DNA of 40,023 nt, from contig DINE01000018.1 of assembly GCA_002425935.1 (NCBI GenBank), positions 70,381 to 110,403 on the forward strand, in the 5' to 3' direction. The notes beneath the pieces are model-generated. The model was given only the letters and a program-made list of their open reading frames with translations. It did not search any database and was not told where the DNA came from. The translations under genes and the position numbers were made by a program. Positions 1 through 7,547 of this stretch are shown one piece after another (within the stretch, counting starts at the first letter, position 1; every line of letters begins with the position of its first letter). This DNA is from Bacteroidales bacterium UBA5548 (lineage in GTDB: Bacteria > Bacteroidota > Bacteroidia > Bacteroidales > UBA932).

Positions 1-1262
1 CCCCTAAAAATTTCTGGACAGTAATTGTTATGGAGTTTCTCGAGAGAGGATCCTACTATGGAGTAATGTCCGTACTATCTGTTTTTCTTATACTTGAACA
101 CGAAACAGGAGGACTGGGATTTACCAAGGAGCAGGCTGGCGCTATACTTGGAACAATACCTCCCCTGCTCTATTTTCTTCCGATAATTTCAGGTGCAATT
201 GCAGACAGATACGGTTACAAGAAGGTTCTTTCATTTGCATTCGTGTGCATGATTCTAGGTTACTCTCTTACCGGAATTGCCGATAAATATGCTCTGATTT
301 TCGGATCTCTCATAATTATGGCACTAGGAGCTGGATTCTTTAAACCGGTTATTTCAGGAACAATTGCAAGAACAACAAATGAATCAAATTCAGGACTTGG
401 CTTTGGTATATTCTACTGGTCTATTAATCTGGGTGCATTCCTCTTTCCCCTGGTTCTTGTACCGATACTAAAGAAACACTCCTACAGTTATATATTCTAT
501 ATGGCAGCCATAACAGGCTTTGCACTACTGCTTATTAACCTTTTCATTTACAAAGAACCTCACAGAGAGAAGAGCAACAAGACCATCGGAAAGGTCTTTA
601 CCGACATGGTTCTGGTTTTAAAAGACTGGAGATTCATCCTCATGATATTTCTGTATTCTGCCTTCTGGATTCTCTATTTCCAGATGTTCGGGACAGTGCT
701 TTGGTACGTAAGGGATTTTGTGGATATGACAGCAGTCAACAATGCTGTAAACTCATTCCTCGGCCTGTTTGTCTCAAATCCTTCATGGAAGTTTGACGTA
801 GAACATGTGACTGTAATAAATGCCGGGGTGATAATTGTCCTTCAGCTCTTCGTATCCAACATTGTTAAGAAATGGCCGGCACTTCCAACTATGATAACAG
901 GAATAGGGCTTGGTACGCTTGGGATGGCTATTCTCTCTGTTTCATCTGCTCCGTGGATCTTTATTGCAGGTATTATGGTATTCACTCTGGGTGAGATGAC
1001 AACACACCCTAAGTTTATCTCATATATTGGACTTATTGCACCTCCTGACAAAAAAGCCCTCTATCTTGGCTACTCATTCCTTTATGGAGTTATCGGCAGC
1101 AGTATTGGTGGATTCCTTGGCTCTCACCTTTATGTGAAATATGTGGACGAACTTAACAGACCTCAGACTCTCTGGCTTATACTTGCCTCAATAGGAGTCG
1201 TTAGTATGATATCTCTGGTGCTTTATAACAAATTTATTGCAAAAGGGGTCGGGAAGAGGTGA
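1..1262 (+). CDS. POT/MFS-family transporter, 5'-truncated by window edge
   Basis: Secondary transporter of the major facilitator superfamily, most like the proton-coupled peptide (POT/PTR) branch, in the inner membrane. The first ATG is at base 30, but the frame stays open upstream to base 3 and encodes PKNFWTVIV just before MEFLERGSYYG. That is the normal run-in to helix 1 of this family, so the true start lies outside the window. ERGSYYG resembles the POT ExxERFxYYG motif, though without the full ExxERF form, and an ADRYGYKK segment after helix 2 matches the MFS loop A motif. About a dozen hydrophobic segments follow, with a periplasmic or cytosolic insert in the middle. Substrate cannot be read from sequence; peptides are a guess from family. 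A hairpin terminator follows the stop directly. Confidence 0.8.
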   Translation, partial: PKNFWTVIVMEFLERGSYYGVMSVLSVFLILEHETGGLGFTKEQAGAILGTIPPLLYFLPIISGAIADRYGYKKVLSFAFVCMILGYSLTGIADKYALIFGSLIIMALGAGFFKPVISGTIARTTNESNSGLGFGIFYWSINLGAFLFPLVLVPILKKHSYSYIFYMAAITGFALLLINLFIYKEPHREKSNKTIGKVFTDMVLVLKDWRFILMIFLYSAFWILYFQMFGTVLWYVRDFVDMTAVNNAVNSFLGLFVSNPSWKFDVEHVTVINAGVIIVLQLFVSNIVKKWPALPTMITGIGLGTLGMAILSVSSAPWIFIAGIMVFTLGEMTTHPKFISYIGLIAPPDKKALYLGYSFLYGVIGSSIGGFLGSHLYVKYVDELNRPQTLWLILASIGVVSMISLVLYNKFIAKGVGKR

Positions 1263-1283
1263 TTATAATCTGAAACCTAATGG

Positions 1284-1312
1284 AAAGGATGCTCTATTTG
1301 AGCATCCTTTTT
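1284..1312 (+). terminator. Rho-independent terminator after the MFS gene
   Basis: An 11-bp perfect stem (1284-1294 with 1300-1310) closes a 5-nt loop and runs into a T tract on the plus strand. It overlaps the last codons of the convergent corA gene. The minus-strand side lacks a good T run, so it should mainly stop plus-strand transcription. Confidence 0.8.
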
Positions 1313-2244
1313 CTTTTAAACAGAATCGAAACTGTGACAACGGTTATCATCATAACCAGCATAATGAGTGCGAAATCTACCATACCTCCCATGATTGGCA
1401 AATTCACATTCATCCCGTAAATACTTGCAATAACGGTAGGCGGCATGAAAAGAAGCGATACAAAGGTAAAGATCTTCATAATGCGGTTCTGCTCAAGGTT
1501 AATAAGACCAAGAACAGTATTCTGCATATATTCAAGCCTTTCAAAACTGAAATTAGTATGATTTATCAGAGAATTGACGTCCTTTATAAGAACATTTAGT
1601 TTTGTATAGACGTCTCTCGGAAATTTATCGCTTTTAAGAATACTCGAAATCATCCTCTGTTTATCGACAATATTCTCTCTTACTAACATAGTGTTCTCCT
1701 GCAATTGATTAATATCCAGAATGAACTCCTCGCCCATTTCACCGCCGTGCCCTATTTTTTTACCAAATAAGGCTATCTCTTTGGACATAAGCTCAATCAT
1801 ATCGGCATCAAGGTCAATTCTGTTCTCAAGAATGCCAATCAGAATGTGGTAACCTGTAGGCATAGACCTGTAATTAATTACAAGTCGTCTCTGTACGTCT
1901 GTAAAGCTTCTTAGCGGAACGTGTCTTATTGAGACTATAATACCTTCACAAAGAATGAAAGATACAGCCTCCATACTGTAATTGTCAGGACCGGGTATAA
2001 GAAAGTTTGTATTGATAAAAATGGTCGTTTCAGACTCCGAATAGCGTGAAGAACTCTCAATCTCCTCGGCCTGTGCACGGCTTTGCAATGTTGTATTAAG
2101 GTAATTTTCGATACCTCTCTTCTCCTCGCCGGTAGGTGACAGCAAATCTATCCACAGGATATCGTCATATCCCAGGTTGTCAAGTTCACTTAACTCTCCG
2201 GTTGTTACTAGCTGGCCTTTATGTTTGTAGAATATTTCGAGCAT
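1294..2244 (-). CDS. corA: CorA-family magnesium/divalent cation transporter
   Basis: Inner-membrane Mg2+ (or Co2+/Ni2+) channel of the CorA family. The long N-terminal part (about residues 1-250) is charged and helical, as in the cytoplasmic funnel. The C-terminus has two membrane helices, with the signature YGMN at residues 276-279 at the end of the first and a basic tail (KRKRMLK). Length 316 aa is normal for CorA. It lies 60 bp downstream of mqnA on the same strand and no TAnnTTTG box was seen in the gap. It may therefore be read from the mqnA promoter past a small hairpin at 2283-2298. The cation cannot be assigned from sequence. Confidence 0.93.
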   Translation of the reverse strand: MLEIFYKHKGQLVTTGELSELDNLGYDDILWIDLLSPTGEEKRGIENYLNTTLQSRAQAEEIESSSRYSESETTIFINTNFLIPGPDNYSMEAVSFILCEGIIVSIRHVPLRSFTDVQRRLVINYRSMPTGYHILIGILENRIDLDADMIELMSKEIALFGKKIGHGGEMGEEFILDINQLQENTMLVRENIVDKQRMISSILKSDKFPRDVYTKLNVLIKDVNSLINHTNFSFERLEYMQNTVLGLINLEQNRIMKIFTFVSLLFMPPTVIASIYGMNVNLPIMGGMVDFALIMLVMMITVVTVSILFKRKRMLK

Positions 2245-2282
2245 AATTAATCCGTTTTATGGTTTTGACTTATTTTCGGACT

Positions 2283-2298
2283 CCCCTGTTATCAGGGG
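2283..2298 (-). other. Small GC-rich hairpin between mqnA and corA
   Basis: CCCCTG and CAGGGG form a 6-bp stem with a 4-nt loop just downstream of the mqnA stop. No T tract follows on the minus strand, so it is a weak terminator at best. It could be an mRNA processing or partial attenuation site between mqnA and corA. Confidence 0.3.
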
Positions 2299-2304
2299 CG
2301 AGAA

Positions 2305-3072
2305 TTAGCCAAACCATCGGACTTTAGATTTAAGCTCATCCAAGGCAAGGCACCAAAATTCAGAGAGACCTGCTCTCTTGTCAGGGTCCAGAGTGTAGGA
2401 GATATTTTGTGTAAGATAGTTGTAAGCAGTTTCGTATTCAAAACTATTTGGAATGCTCTTAAGGGCCTTATCGATATTGTTAAGGCCGAACAGAAGTGCA
2501 TCATCGAACTCCTCTCTGAAAGCGCTGCTAAGCTTCTTATTTGCTGTCCAGCATGCAAAAACAAATGGCAGATTTTTAAATTTTATCCACTCTGCTGCCA
2601 GATCGTAGCAATATCTGAATTTATGAGAGTTATGCATAGCCTTATCACCTATGAGCAGATAAGCAGCGTTGAAATCAATTTCACCCTCACTGAATTTAAA
2701 CTTAGCAAACTCAGGGTCAATTTTCCAGTGTTTCCTGCAAAGAATTCTGGTAAGCATAACAGAGGTCATTGATTCGGTGTCAAGATAAATTCTTTCAATC
2801 TCACCTATAGGTTTACCGCTGCAGAGAAGAACACTTGCAACATCAGTTACAGCTCCTATACAGTATTTAGATATTATTCTGCCGTACTTTAGCTGAGGAA
2901 TTACAGCCGATGGTACAATACCTACATCTGAAGTTCCGTCAATGAGCGAACGGGCAGCCTCCTCGGGAGTTGCCAGTTTCAGCTCAATCTTCTCTGATAC
3001 AGGATGGTTGGTCAGCCCGTATACAAAAGGAAGAGTGTTCAAATATGATATTGCAGATACACGTACGAGCAT
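2305..3072 (-). CDS. mqnA: Chorismate dehydratase MqnA (futalosine menaquinone pathway)
   Basis: First committed enzyme of the futalosine route to menaquinone: it dehydrates chorismate to 3-[(1-carboxyvinyl)oxy]benzoate. The protein has the periplasmic-binding-protein-like fold typical of MqnA/MqnD. The N-terminus RVSAISYLNTLPFVYGL and the segment DVGIVPSAVIPQL are characteristic of MqnA. At 255 aa it is the usual size and has no signal peptide, so it is cytosolic. The MqnA-type start SAISYLN favours it over MqnD. No other futalosine gene is adjacent, but an amidohydrolase about 32 kb away in the window could be the deaminase step. A -7 box sits 21 bp upstream of the start, inside a perfect inverted repeat. 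Confidence 0.9.
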   Translation of the reverse strand: MLVRVSAISYLNTLPFVYGLTNHPVSEKIELKLATPEEAARSLIDGTSDVGIVPSAVIPQLKYGRIISKYCIGAVTDVASVLLCSGKPIGEIERIYLDTESMTSVMLTRILCRKHWKIDPEFAKFKFSEGEIDFNAAYLLIGDKAMHNSHKFRYCYDLAAEWIKFKNLPFVFACWTANKKLSSAFREEFDDALLFGLNNIDKALKSIPNSFEYETAYNYLTQNISYTLDPDKRAGLSEFWCLALDELKSKVRWFG

Positions 3073-3107
3073 TATCTTAACTTTTACCGGGGCAAAGTTA
3101 AGATAAT
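3071..3107. repeat. Perfect 14-bp inverted repeat at the mqnA start/promoter
   Basis: Bases 3071-3084 are an exact reverse complement of 3094-3107, with a 9-nt GC-rich spacer. The left arm touches the mqnA start codon and the right arm contains the minus-strand -7 box TAACTTTG (3093-3100). This could be an operator at DNA level, or a hairpin in read-through RNA from the upstream symporter gene. No T tract follows, so a standard terminator is unlikely. Confidence 0.75.
3093..3100 (-). promoter_or_regulatory. -7 box TAACTTTG for mqnA
   Basis: Exact match to the Bacteroidota -7 consensus TAnnTTTG on the minus strand. The predicted start of transcription is near 3087, giving a leader of about 15 nt. 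No TTTG -33 box stands at the expected spacing. Confidence 0.5.
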
Positions 3108-3131
3108 TTTTATCAAAATGCTCAACTAAAG

Positions 3132-4634
3132 TTAGTCAGCCTTAACTTTACCCTCTCTGAAGATATACATACCTGCAAAGGTAAATAGGCCGTTTACTAT
3201 CAAAATTGTAAACCCGAATCCGAATCCCAGGTAGCTCTTTCCAAACATATCGAGCACATAGCAAAGTATTGGAGAGGCTATTGCGACATATGGCATAAAT
3301 CTGTCTTTAACCTGATATTTTGTAAGAAGGCCAAAGAAGAAAAAGCCAAGAAGCGGGCCGTAAGTATATGCGGCAAGCAGATATACAAGATCTATTACAG
3401 CCTGGTTATTAACAATATGTAGTATAACAATTATTATGAAAAAGAGGATCGCAAATCCGGCGTGAGCCATCTGGCGGATTCTCTTCTTTCTCAATTCAGA
3501 CAGGTCTGTCCTTTTGTTAAAACCAACAAAGTCAATACAGAAAGAGGTTGTAAGAGAAGTTAATGCCCCTCCTGCACTCGGGTAAGAGGCCGATATAAGT
3601 CCGATGATAAAGAACAATCCAACTCCAAGACCAAGGTATTGACTTGCAATTGTTGGAAACAACTTATCCGTCTGAGCTTTGGTGAATTCACCCAGTTCAT
3701 TTGCAAGTCCGATTCCCTGCATGCCTCCGAATTTTGAACTTACATAAAGAGCAAGAACAGCACCAAGAAGCAGGAAGAAGTAGTTGACAATAACAATAGT
3801 TATACTTGTAGTGTAAACATTCTTCTGAGCCTCTCTTATGTTTTTACACGATAAGTTTTTCTGCATCATCTCCTGGTCAAGACCAGTCATTACTATTGTA
3901 ATGAAGATACCGGCTATGAACTGCTTTATAACGTTTGTAGATTTGCTCCACTCCCAGTCAATCCAGTTGGAAAAGGTTGATTTTTTTACCTCAGAAAGCA
4001 TCTCTCCAACGCTCCAGTCCATTGCTCTTGCAATTGAGAATATGGTAAGAAATACAGCAAGAAGCATGAATGTAGTCTGAAGCACATCTGTCCAGATAAT
4101 TGTCTTTACGCCACCCTTGAAGGTATAGAGGAATATCAGGAACATAAAGATAAATGCAACAACCCAGAACGGAACAGATCCTTCAGGAAGGAATGTATGA
4201 AGTACAAGAACAACTACAAAAATCCTCACAGCAGCACCCAGAATCCTGGATACCATAAACACCGATGCACCAGTCTTATAGGTAAAGAACCCGAAACGCT
4301 TTTCAAGATAGGTGTAAATAGAGGTCAGATTCATCTTGTAGTATAACGGAATAAGAACCTGTGCAATAAGAACATAACCCAGAACAAAGCCCAAAACCAG
4401 CGGCATATAGTAGAAGTTCTGATTTAGAACATTCCCGGGAACCGAAATAAATGTTACTCCGGAAATAGATGTGCCAACCATTCCGTATGCCACAATATAC
4501 CAAGGAGATTTCTTGTTCCCCAGAAAGTAGGAGCCTGAATCAGCCTTTCTGGAAGTTAACCACGATACAAAAAACAGCAAAGCTGTGTAGAGAGTGAAGG
4601 CCGTTAAGAGCCATGAAAGCGGAAATGCATGCAT
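3132..4634 (-). CDS. Sodium:solute symporter, putative N-acetylmuramic acid transporter (murT-like)
   Basis: Na+-coupled symporter of the SSS (SLC5) family in the inner membrane. It has 500 aa and about 13 hydrophobic helices. The N-terminal region FLGNKKSPWYIVAYGMVGTS and the helix with GVTFISVPG are family-typical, and a sodium-site-like GLISASYPSAGGALTSL segment lies in the second half. It is last in a minus-strand operon after a BadF-type kinase, murQ and recR. From memory, a transporter, a kinase and MurQ form a MurNAc uptake cluster in Tannerella forsythia, which makes MurNAc or another cell-wall sugar the best substrate guess. Sequence alone does not fix the substrate; sialic acid or another sugar is possible. 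Confidence 0.8.
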   Translation of the reverse strand: MHAFPLSWLLTAFTLYTALLFFVSWLTSRKADSGSYFLGNKKSPWYIVAYGMVGTSISGVTFISVPGNVLNQNFYYMPLVLGFVLGYVLIAQVLIPLYYKMNLTSIYTYLEKRFGFFTYKTGASVFMVSRILGAAVRIFVVVLVLHTFLPEGSVPFWVVAFIFMFLIFLYTFKGGVKTIIWTDVLQTTFMLLAVFLTIFSIARAMDWSVGEMLSEVKKSTFSNWIDWEWSKSTNVIKQFIAGIFITIVMTGLDQEMMQKNLSCKNIREAQKNVYTTSITIVIVNYFFLLLGAVLALYVSSKFGGMQGIGLANELGEFTKAQTDKLFPTIASQYLGLGVGLFFIIGLISASYPSAGGALTSLTTSFCIDFVGFNKRTDLSELRKKRIRQMAHAGFAILFFIIIVILHIVNNQAVIDLVYLLAAYTYGPLLGFFFFGLLTKYQVKDRFMPYVAIASPILCYVLDMFGKSYLGFGFGFTILIVNGLFTFAGMYIFREGKVKAD

Positions 4635-4646
4635 AATATAAGTTTT

Positions 4647-5270
4647 TTACAAATTTGACGGAATAAAAAGTTGTCTGTTGGAGATAGACTTTCCGAGAGT
4701 CACCTCATCGGTATACTCCAATTCGTCTCCAAATCCTACGCCTCTGGCAATGGTACTGATCTTTACAGGAAAACCCTTAAGCTTCTTATAAATATAAAAT
4801 GAGGTAGTCTCTCCCTCCATTGTTGTGTTAAGAGCAAGAAATACCTCCTTTACATCGGAACCATCAACCCTTTTGATTAACGACTCAATCGCAATATCAG
4901 ATGGCGAAATACCGTCCATCGGTGAAATAATCCCTCCAAGAACATGGTACAGCCCGTTATACTCACCTGTGTTTTCAATACTAAGAACATCTCTTATGCT
5001 CTCAACTACACAAATAAGATCTCTTTCTCGTGTTTTGTCACTGCAGACAGGGCAAACCGGAACATCGGAAATCATGTTGCAGACAGAACAATATTTGATA
5101 TCCTCCCGCAAACGAATGATAGCCTTGCCAAATCTGTCCACATTCTCTTTAGGCTGCTTCAGAAGATGGAGTGCAAAACGGAGCGCACTCTTCCTTCCAA
5201 CCCCCGGCAGGGCTGCAAGTTCATCTACTGCCGAAGAGAGCAGTGTTGAGGAGAGATTCTGCCTGGACAT
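4647..5270 (-). CDS. recR: Recombination mediator RecR
   Basis: Cytosolic DNA-repair protein that works with RecO (and RecF) to load RecA on gapped DNA. In order: a helix-hairpin-helix with LPGVGRKSA at residues 21-29, a four-cysteine zinc finger (C61, C64, C73, C76), then a Toprim domain with the VVESIRDV segment. The C-terminal region LEYTDEVTLGKSI is the conserved family ending. Length 207 aa is standard. It sits between murQ (8-bp gap) and the symporter (12-bp gap), so a repair gene is co-transcribed with a presumed amino-sugar pathway. Confidence 0.96.
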   Translation of the reverse strand: MSRQNLSSTLLSSAVDELAALPGVGRKSALRFALHLLKQPKENVDRFGKAIIRLREDIKYCSVCNMISDVPVCPVCSDKTRERDLICVVESIRDVLSIENTGEYNGLYHVLGGIISPMDGISPSDIAIESLIKRVDGSDVKEVFLALNTTMEGETTSFYIYKKLKGFPVKISTIARGVGFGDELEYTDEVTLGKSISNRQLFIPSNL

Positions 5271-5278
5271 CTCCTCTT

Positions 5279-6091
5279 CTATTTTTGGCTCAGGTGAAAA
5301 TCTACCGCTTTTCTGACTGAACCGTGAGTTAACAGGAGATTTTTAGCGAAATCGTAGTCTGTAATCGAAGCCTCCTCCATAATCATTCTTGTTCCTCTGT
5401 CCACCAGCTTGGCATTTGTCAACTGCATATCAACCATTTTATTGCCTTTTACATGGCCCAGACGGATCATAGTTGCTGTAGTTATCATGTTAAGTACCAG
5501 CTTCTGTGCAGTACCCGACTTCATCCTTGTGCTTCCTGTAACAAACTCAGGACCGACAACTGCCTCAATAGGAATATCTACTTCAGCAGCAAGCGGGCTG
5601 TTAGGATTGCAAGTTACACAAGCAGTGAGAATTCCTCTGGAGCGTGCCTCCTTTACTGCACCAATAACATACGGCGTTGTACCCGAAGCAGCAATACCAA
5701 CCACTACATCATCTTTTCCGACTCCGTACTGAAGCATATCATTCCAACCTCCCTCCCAGCTGTCTTCAGCAGCCTCAACTGCTCTTCTTATGGCCGAGTC
5801 ACCACCGGCAATCAGTCCGATTACCAGATCGAAAGGTGCTCCGAATGTAGGAGGTATTTCAGAAGCATCCAGAATACCCAGGCGACCACTGGTACCAGCA
5901 CCAAGGTAAAAAAGACGACCTCCCCTGATCATTTTGTCAACTATCTGCTCTACAAGACTCTCTATCTGAGGAATACACTTTTCTACAGCATAGGGAACTG
6001 TTTTATCCTCATTGTTGATATTCTTCAACAGATCAAGGGTGGACATTTTGTCCAGATGATCATATCTGGACGATTGCTCAGTAACTTTCAT
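5279..6091 (-). CDS. murQ: N-acetylmuramic acid 6-phosphate etherase MurQ
   Basis: Cleaves the lactyl ether of MurNAc-6-phosphate to give GlcNAc-6-phosphate and D-lactate, the key step in recycling MurNAc. The SIS domain carries LGAGTSGRLGILDASE, with the catalytic glutamate at E78, followed by the conserved PPTFGAP. The segment EFVTGSTRMKSGTAQKL is also family-specific. At 270 aa it is slightly shorter than many MurQ proteins (about 300), mostly at the C-terminus. It lies 7 bp downstream of the kinase that would supply its substrate, which supports a MurNAc assimilation operon. Confidence 0.95.
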   Translation of the reverse strand: MKVTEQSSRYDHLDKMSTLDLLKNINNEDKTVPYAVEKCIPQIESLVEQIVDKMIRGGRLFYLGAGTSGRLGILDASEIPPTFGAPFDLVIGLIAGGDSAIRRAVEAAEDSWEGGWNDMLQYGVGKDDVVVGIAASGTTPYVIGAVKEARSRGILTACVTCNPNSPLAAEVDIPIEAVVGPEFVTGSTRMKSGTAQKLVLNMITTATMIRLGHVKGNKMVDMQLTNAKLVDRGTRMIMEEASITDYDFAKNLLLTHGSVRKAVDFHLSQK

Positions 6092-6098
6092 AATTTAA

Positions 6099-6935
6099 TT
6101 ACAATGATTTATGATACTCTGCCAAACCCTCAATCGGTGACTGCAATATTGTACCGATTTTTACTCCAAGGCCTTTGGCAACATCTTTAATTATCTCTTC
6201 ATAATGGAATGCAACAGATCCAACCAGATTAACCGGGTATTTTTTATAGTCATACTGCATTACATTTCTTGTAAAAAACTCTTCAAAGCTGTTTCTCAGA
6301 AGCTTCTCTACATATGGATTGTTCCTGTTCTGATGAAGGAAAACCGAAAAAGTTGCTAGATATCTGTTTGGAAACGGCTGTCTGTAAACCCTCTCAATAA
6401 TTGAATTGTAGTTGAGATTGTACTTCTGGTCAAAAAGGGTGTTAAGGTCTGCGGGAAGTTGTCTTTTCAGATAATCTGATATAAACTTCTTTCCAAGGAC
6501 TGCTCCGCTGCCCTCATCTCCTAAGATAAATCCACAAGCCGGAACATTATCAACAATCTCATTACCATCATAGAAGCAGGAATTTGCACCGGTTCCCAAA
6601 ATTGCCGCAATACCCGGCTTTCTGCCACATAACGCCCTTGCAGCAGCAAGAAGATCTGTATAGGCACTTGAACGAGCTTTAGGGAAGACTTTTCTGAAAC
6701 AGTTTTGCAAAACCTGTACCTTTTCAGGAGATGATACTCCTGCACCATAAAAGTGAATTTCATTAACAGAGGCACTTATATCCGGCAGTAAATTTTGCTG
6801 TAATTCATAAACAATCTGCTCCTCTGTCTGGAAAAAAGGGTTGATACCTGCGGTTGTTATCTCCTGTACCGATCCATCACTGTGAATCGCTCTCCAATCT
6901 ACTTTTGTAGATCCGGAATCTGCAATTAGACGCAT
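6099..6935 (-). CDS. BadF/BcrA-type sugar kinase, putative MurNAc/GlcNAc kinase (murK-like)
   Basis: ATP-dependent kinase of the BadF/BadG/BcrA/BcrD ASKHA fold, the family that includes N-acetylglucosamine kinases. The N-terminal phosphate-1 motif is ADSGSTKVDW. A second phosphate-binding region is AAILGTGANSCFYDG, followed by GFILGDEGSGA, typical of amino-sugar kinases. Length 278 aa fits. It is first in the operon with murQ, so phosphorylating imported MurNAc to MurNAc-6-phosphate is the most economical role. It follows pnuT on the same strand, but a full promoter lies between them, so it is unlikely to be a thiamine kinase. Confidence 0.82.
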   Translation of the reverse strand: MRLIADSGSTKVDWRAIHSDGSVQEITTAGINPFFQTEEQIVYELQQNLLPDISASVNEIHFYGAGVSSPEKVQVLQNCFRKVFPKARSSAYTDLLAAARALCGRKPGIAAILGTGANSCFYDGNEIVDNVPACGFILGDEGSGAVLGKKFISDYLKRQLPADLNTLFDQKYNLNYNSIIERVYRQPFPNRYLATFSVFLHQNRNNPYVEKLLRNSFEEFFTRNVMQYDYKKYPVNLVGSVAFHYEEIIKDVAKGLGVKIGTILQSPIEGLAEYHKSL

Positions 6936-6955
6936 ATTTCAATTATTTAGTCCGG

Positions 6956-6986
6956 CAAAAATATAAATTTTAGGGACTAATTCAAA
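6956..6986 (-). promoter_or_regulatory. Promoter of the murK-murQ-recR-murT-like operon
   Basis: On the minus strand TTTG (6986-6983), 19 nt, then TATTTTTG (6963-6956), an exact TTTG-N19-TAnnTTTG. The -33 box lies in the last codons of the upstream pnuC-family gene. The kinase ATG begins about 20 nt downstream of the -7 box. Confidence 0.65.
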
Positions 6987-7546
6987 ACCCGTCTGAACTT
7001 TCTCCAGTGAATAAAACCGGCAATTGCCGCAGCAGTGTAGATAAGGTAAAGAGCAGTAGTGGCATAGAGTTCCTGAGCCGAATACATGTAAACGGCAATA
7101 ATATCAGCTACTATCCACACCAGCCAGTGATATATAAATTTGTTAGCAACCCAGTAGGTAGCAAGCATACTTAAAGCTGCAATTGCGGCATCACTCACAG
7201 GCATCGGGTCGGAGCTGAATTTGTCAAGAGCGAACCAGACAACAAAAAAACCTGCCAGAGCAATAACTGAAGAGATAACAACCCTGCCCGGTCTCATCTG
7301 AATTGTTACAGGCTCCTCGTCTCCATCGCTCTTGCTCTGCCTTTTCCACAGAAACCAACCGTAAAAGCTTGCCCACAGGTAGTAAAGCTGAAGTGCAGCT
7401 GCCGCATACAAAGCAGTATTAAAAAAGAGGGCAATGTAGAATATTGCAGATACTCCCCCTACTATCCACATTGCCCTTTTTTGCCTGATCTCCAGGATCA
7501 CATAGATAAATCCCGTTACAGCGCCTATTATCTCAGTTATATCCAT
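6977..7546 (-). CDS. pnuT: PnuC-family permease, putative thiamine transporter PnuT
   Basis: Small inner-membrane facilitator of the PnuC family, 189 aa with about seven hydrophobic segments (KRAMWIVGGVSAIFYIALFF and the aromatic run LQLYYLWASFYGWFLWKR are typical). PnuC proteins usually move nicotinamide riboside. Here the gene starts one base after the stop of a TonB-dependent receptor whose leader is a TPP riboswitch, and no NAD gene is near, so thiamine is the likely substrate (PnuT subgroup). The family assignment is from sequence. The substrate is inferred from the riboswitch and from known Bacteroidota OMR-PnuT operons. No thiamine pyrophosphokinase gene follows. Confidence 0.85.
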   Translation of the reverse strand: MDITEIIGAVTGFIYVILEIRQKRAMWIVGGVSAIFYIALFFNTALYAAAALQLYYLWASFYGWFLWKRQSKSDGDEEPVTIQMRPGRVVISSVIALAGFFVVWFALDKFSSDPMPVSDAAIAALSMLATYWVANKFIYHWLVWIVADIIAVYMYSAQELYATTALYLIYTAAAIAGFIHWRKFRRVLN

Positions 7547-7547
7547 T

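Noticed and set aside
1237..1599. Plus-strand open frame of 120 codons
   Set aside because: Antisense to corA, starts inside the MFS gene end, runs through the terminator and has a low-complexity His/Asn-rich translation.
6099..6935. Kinase as a thiamine kinase of the upstream thiamine operon
   Set aside because: Motifs fit BadF-type amino-sugar kinases, a complete promoter separates it from the permease gene, and murQ follows directly.
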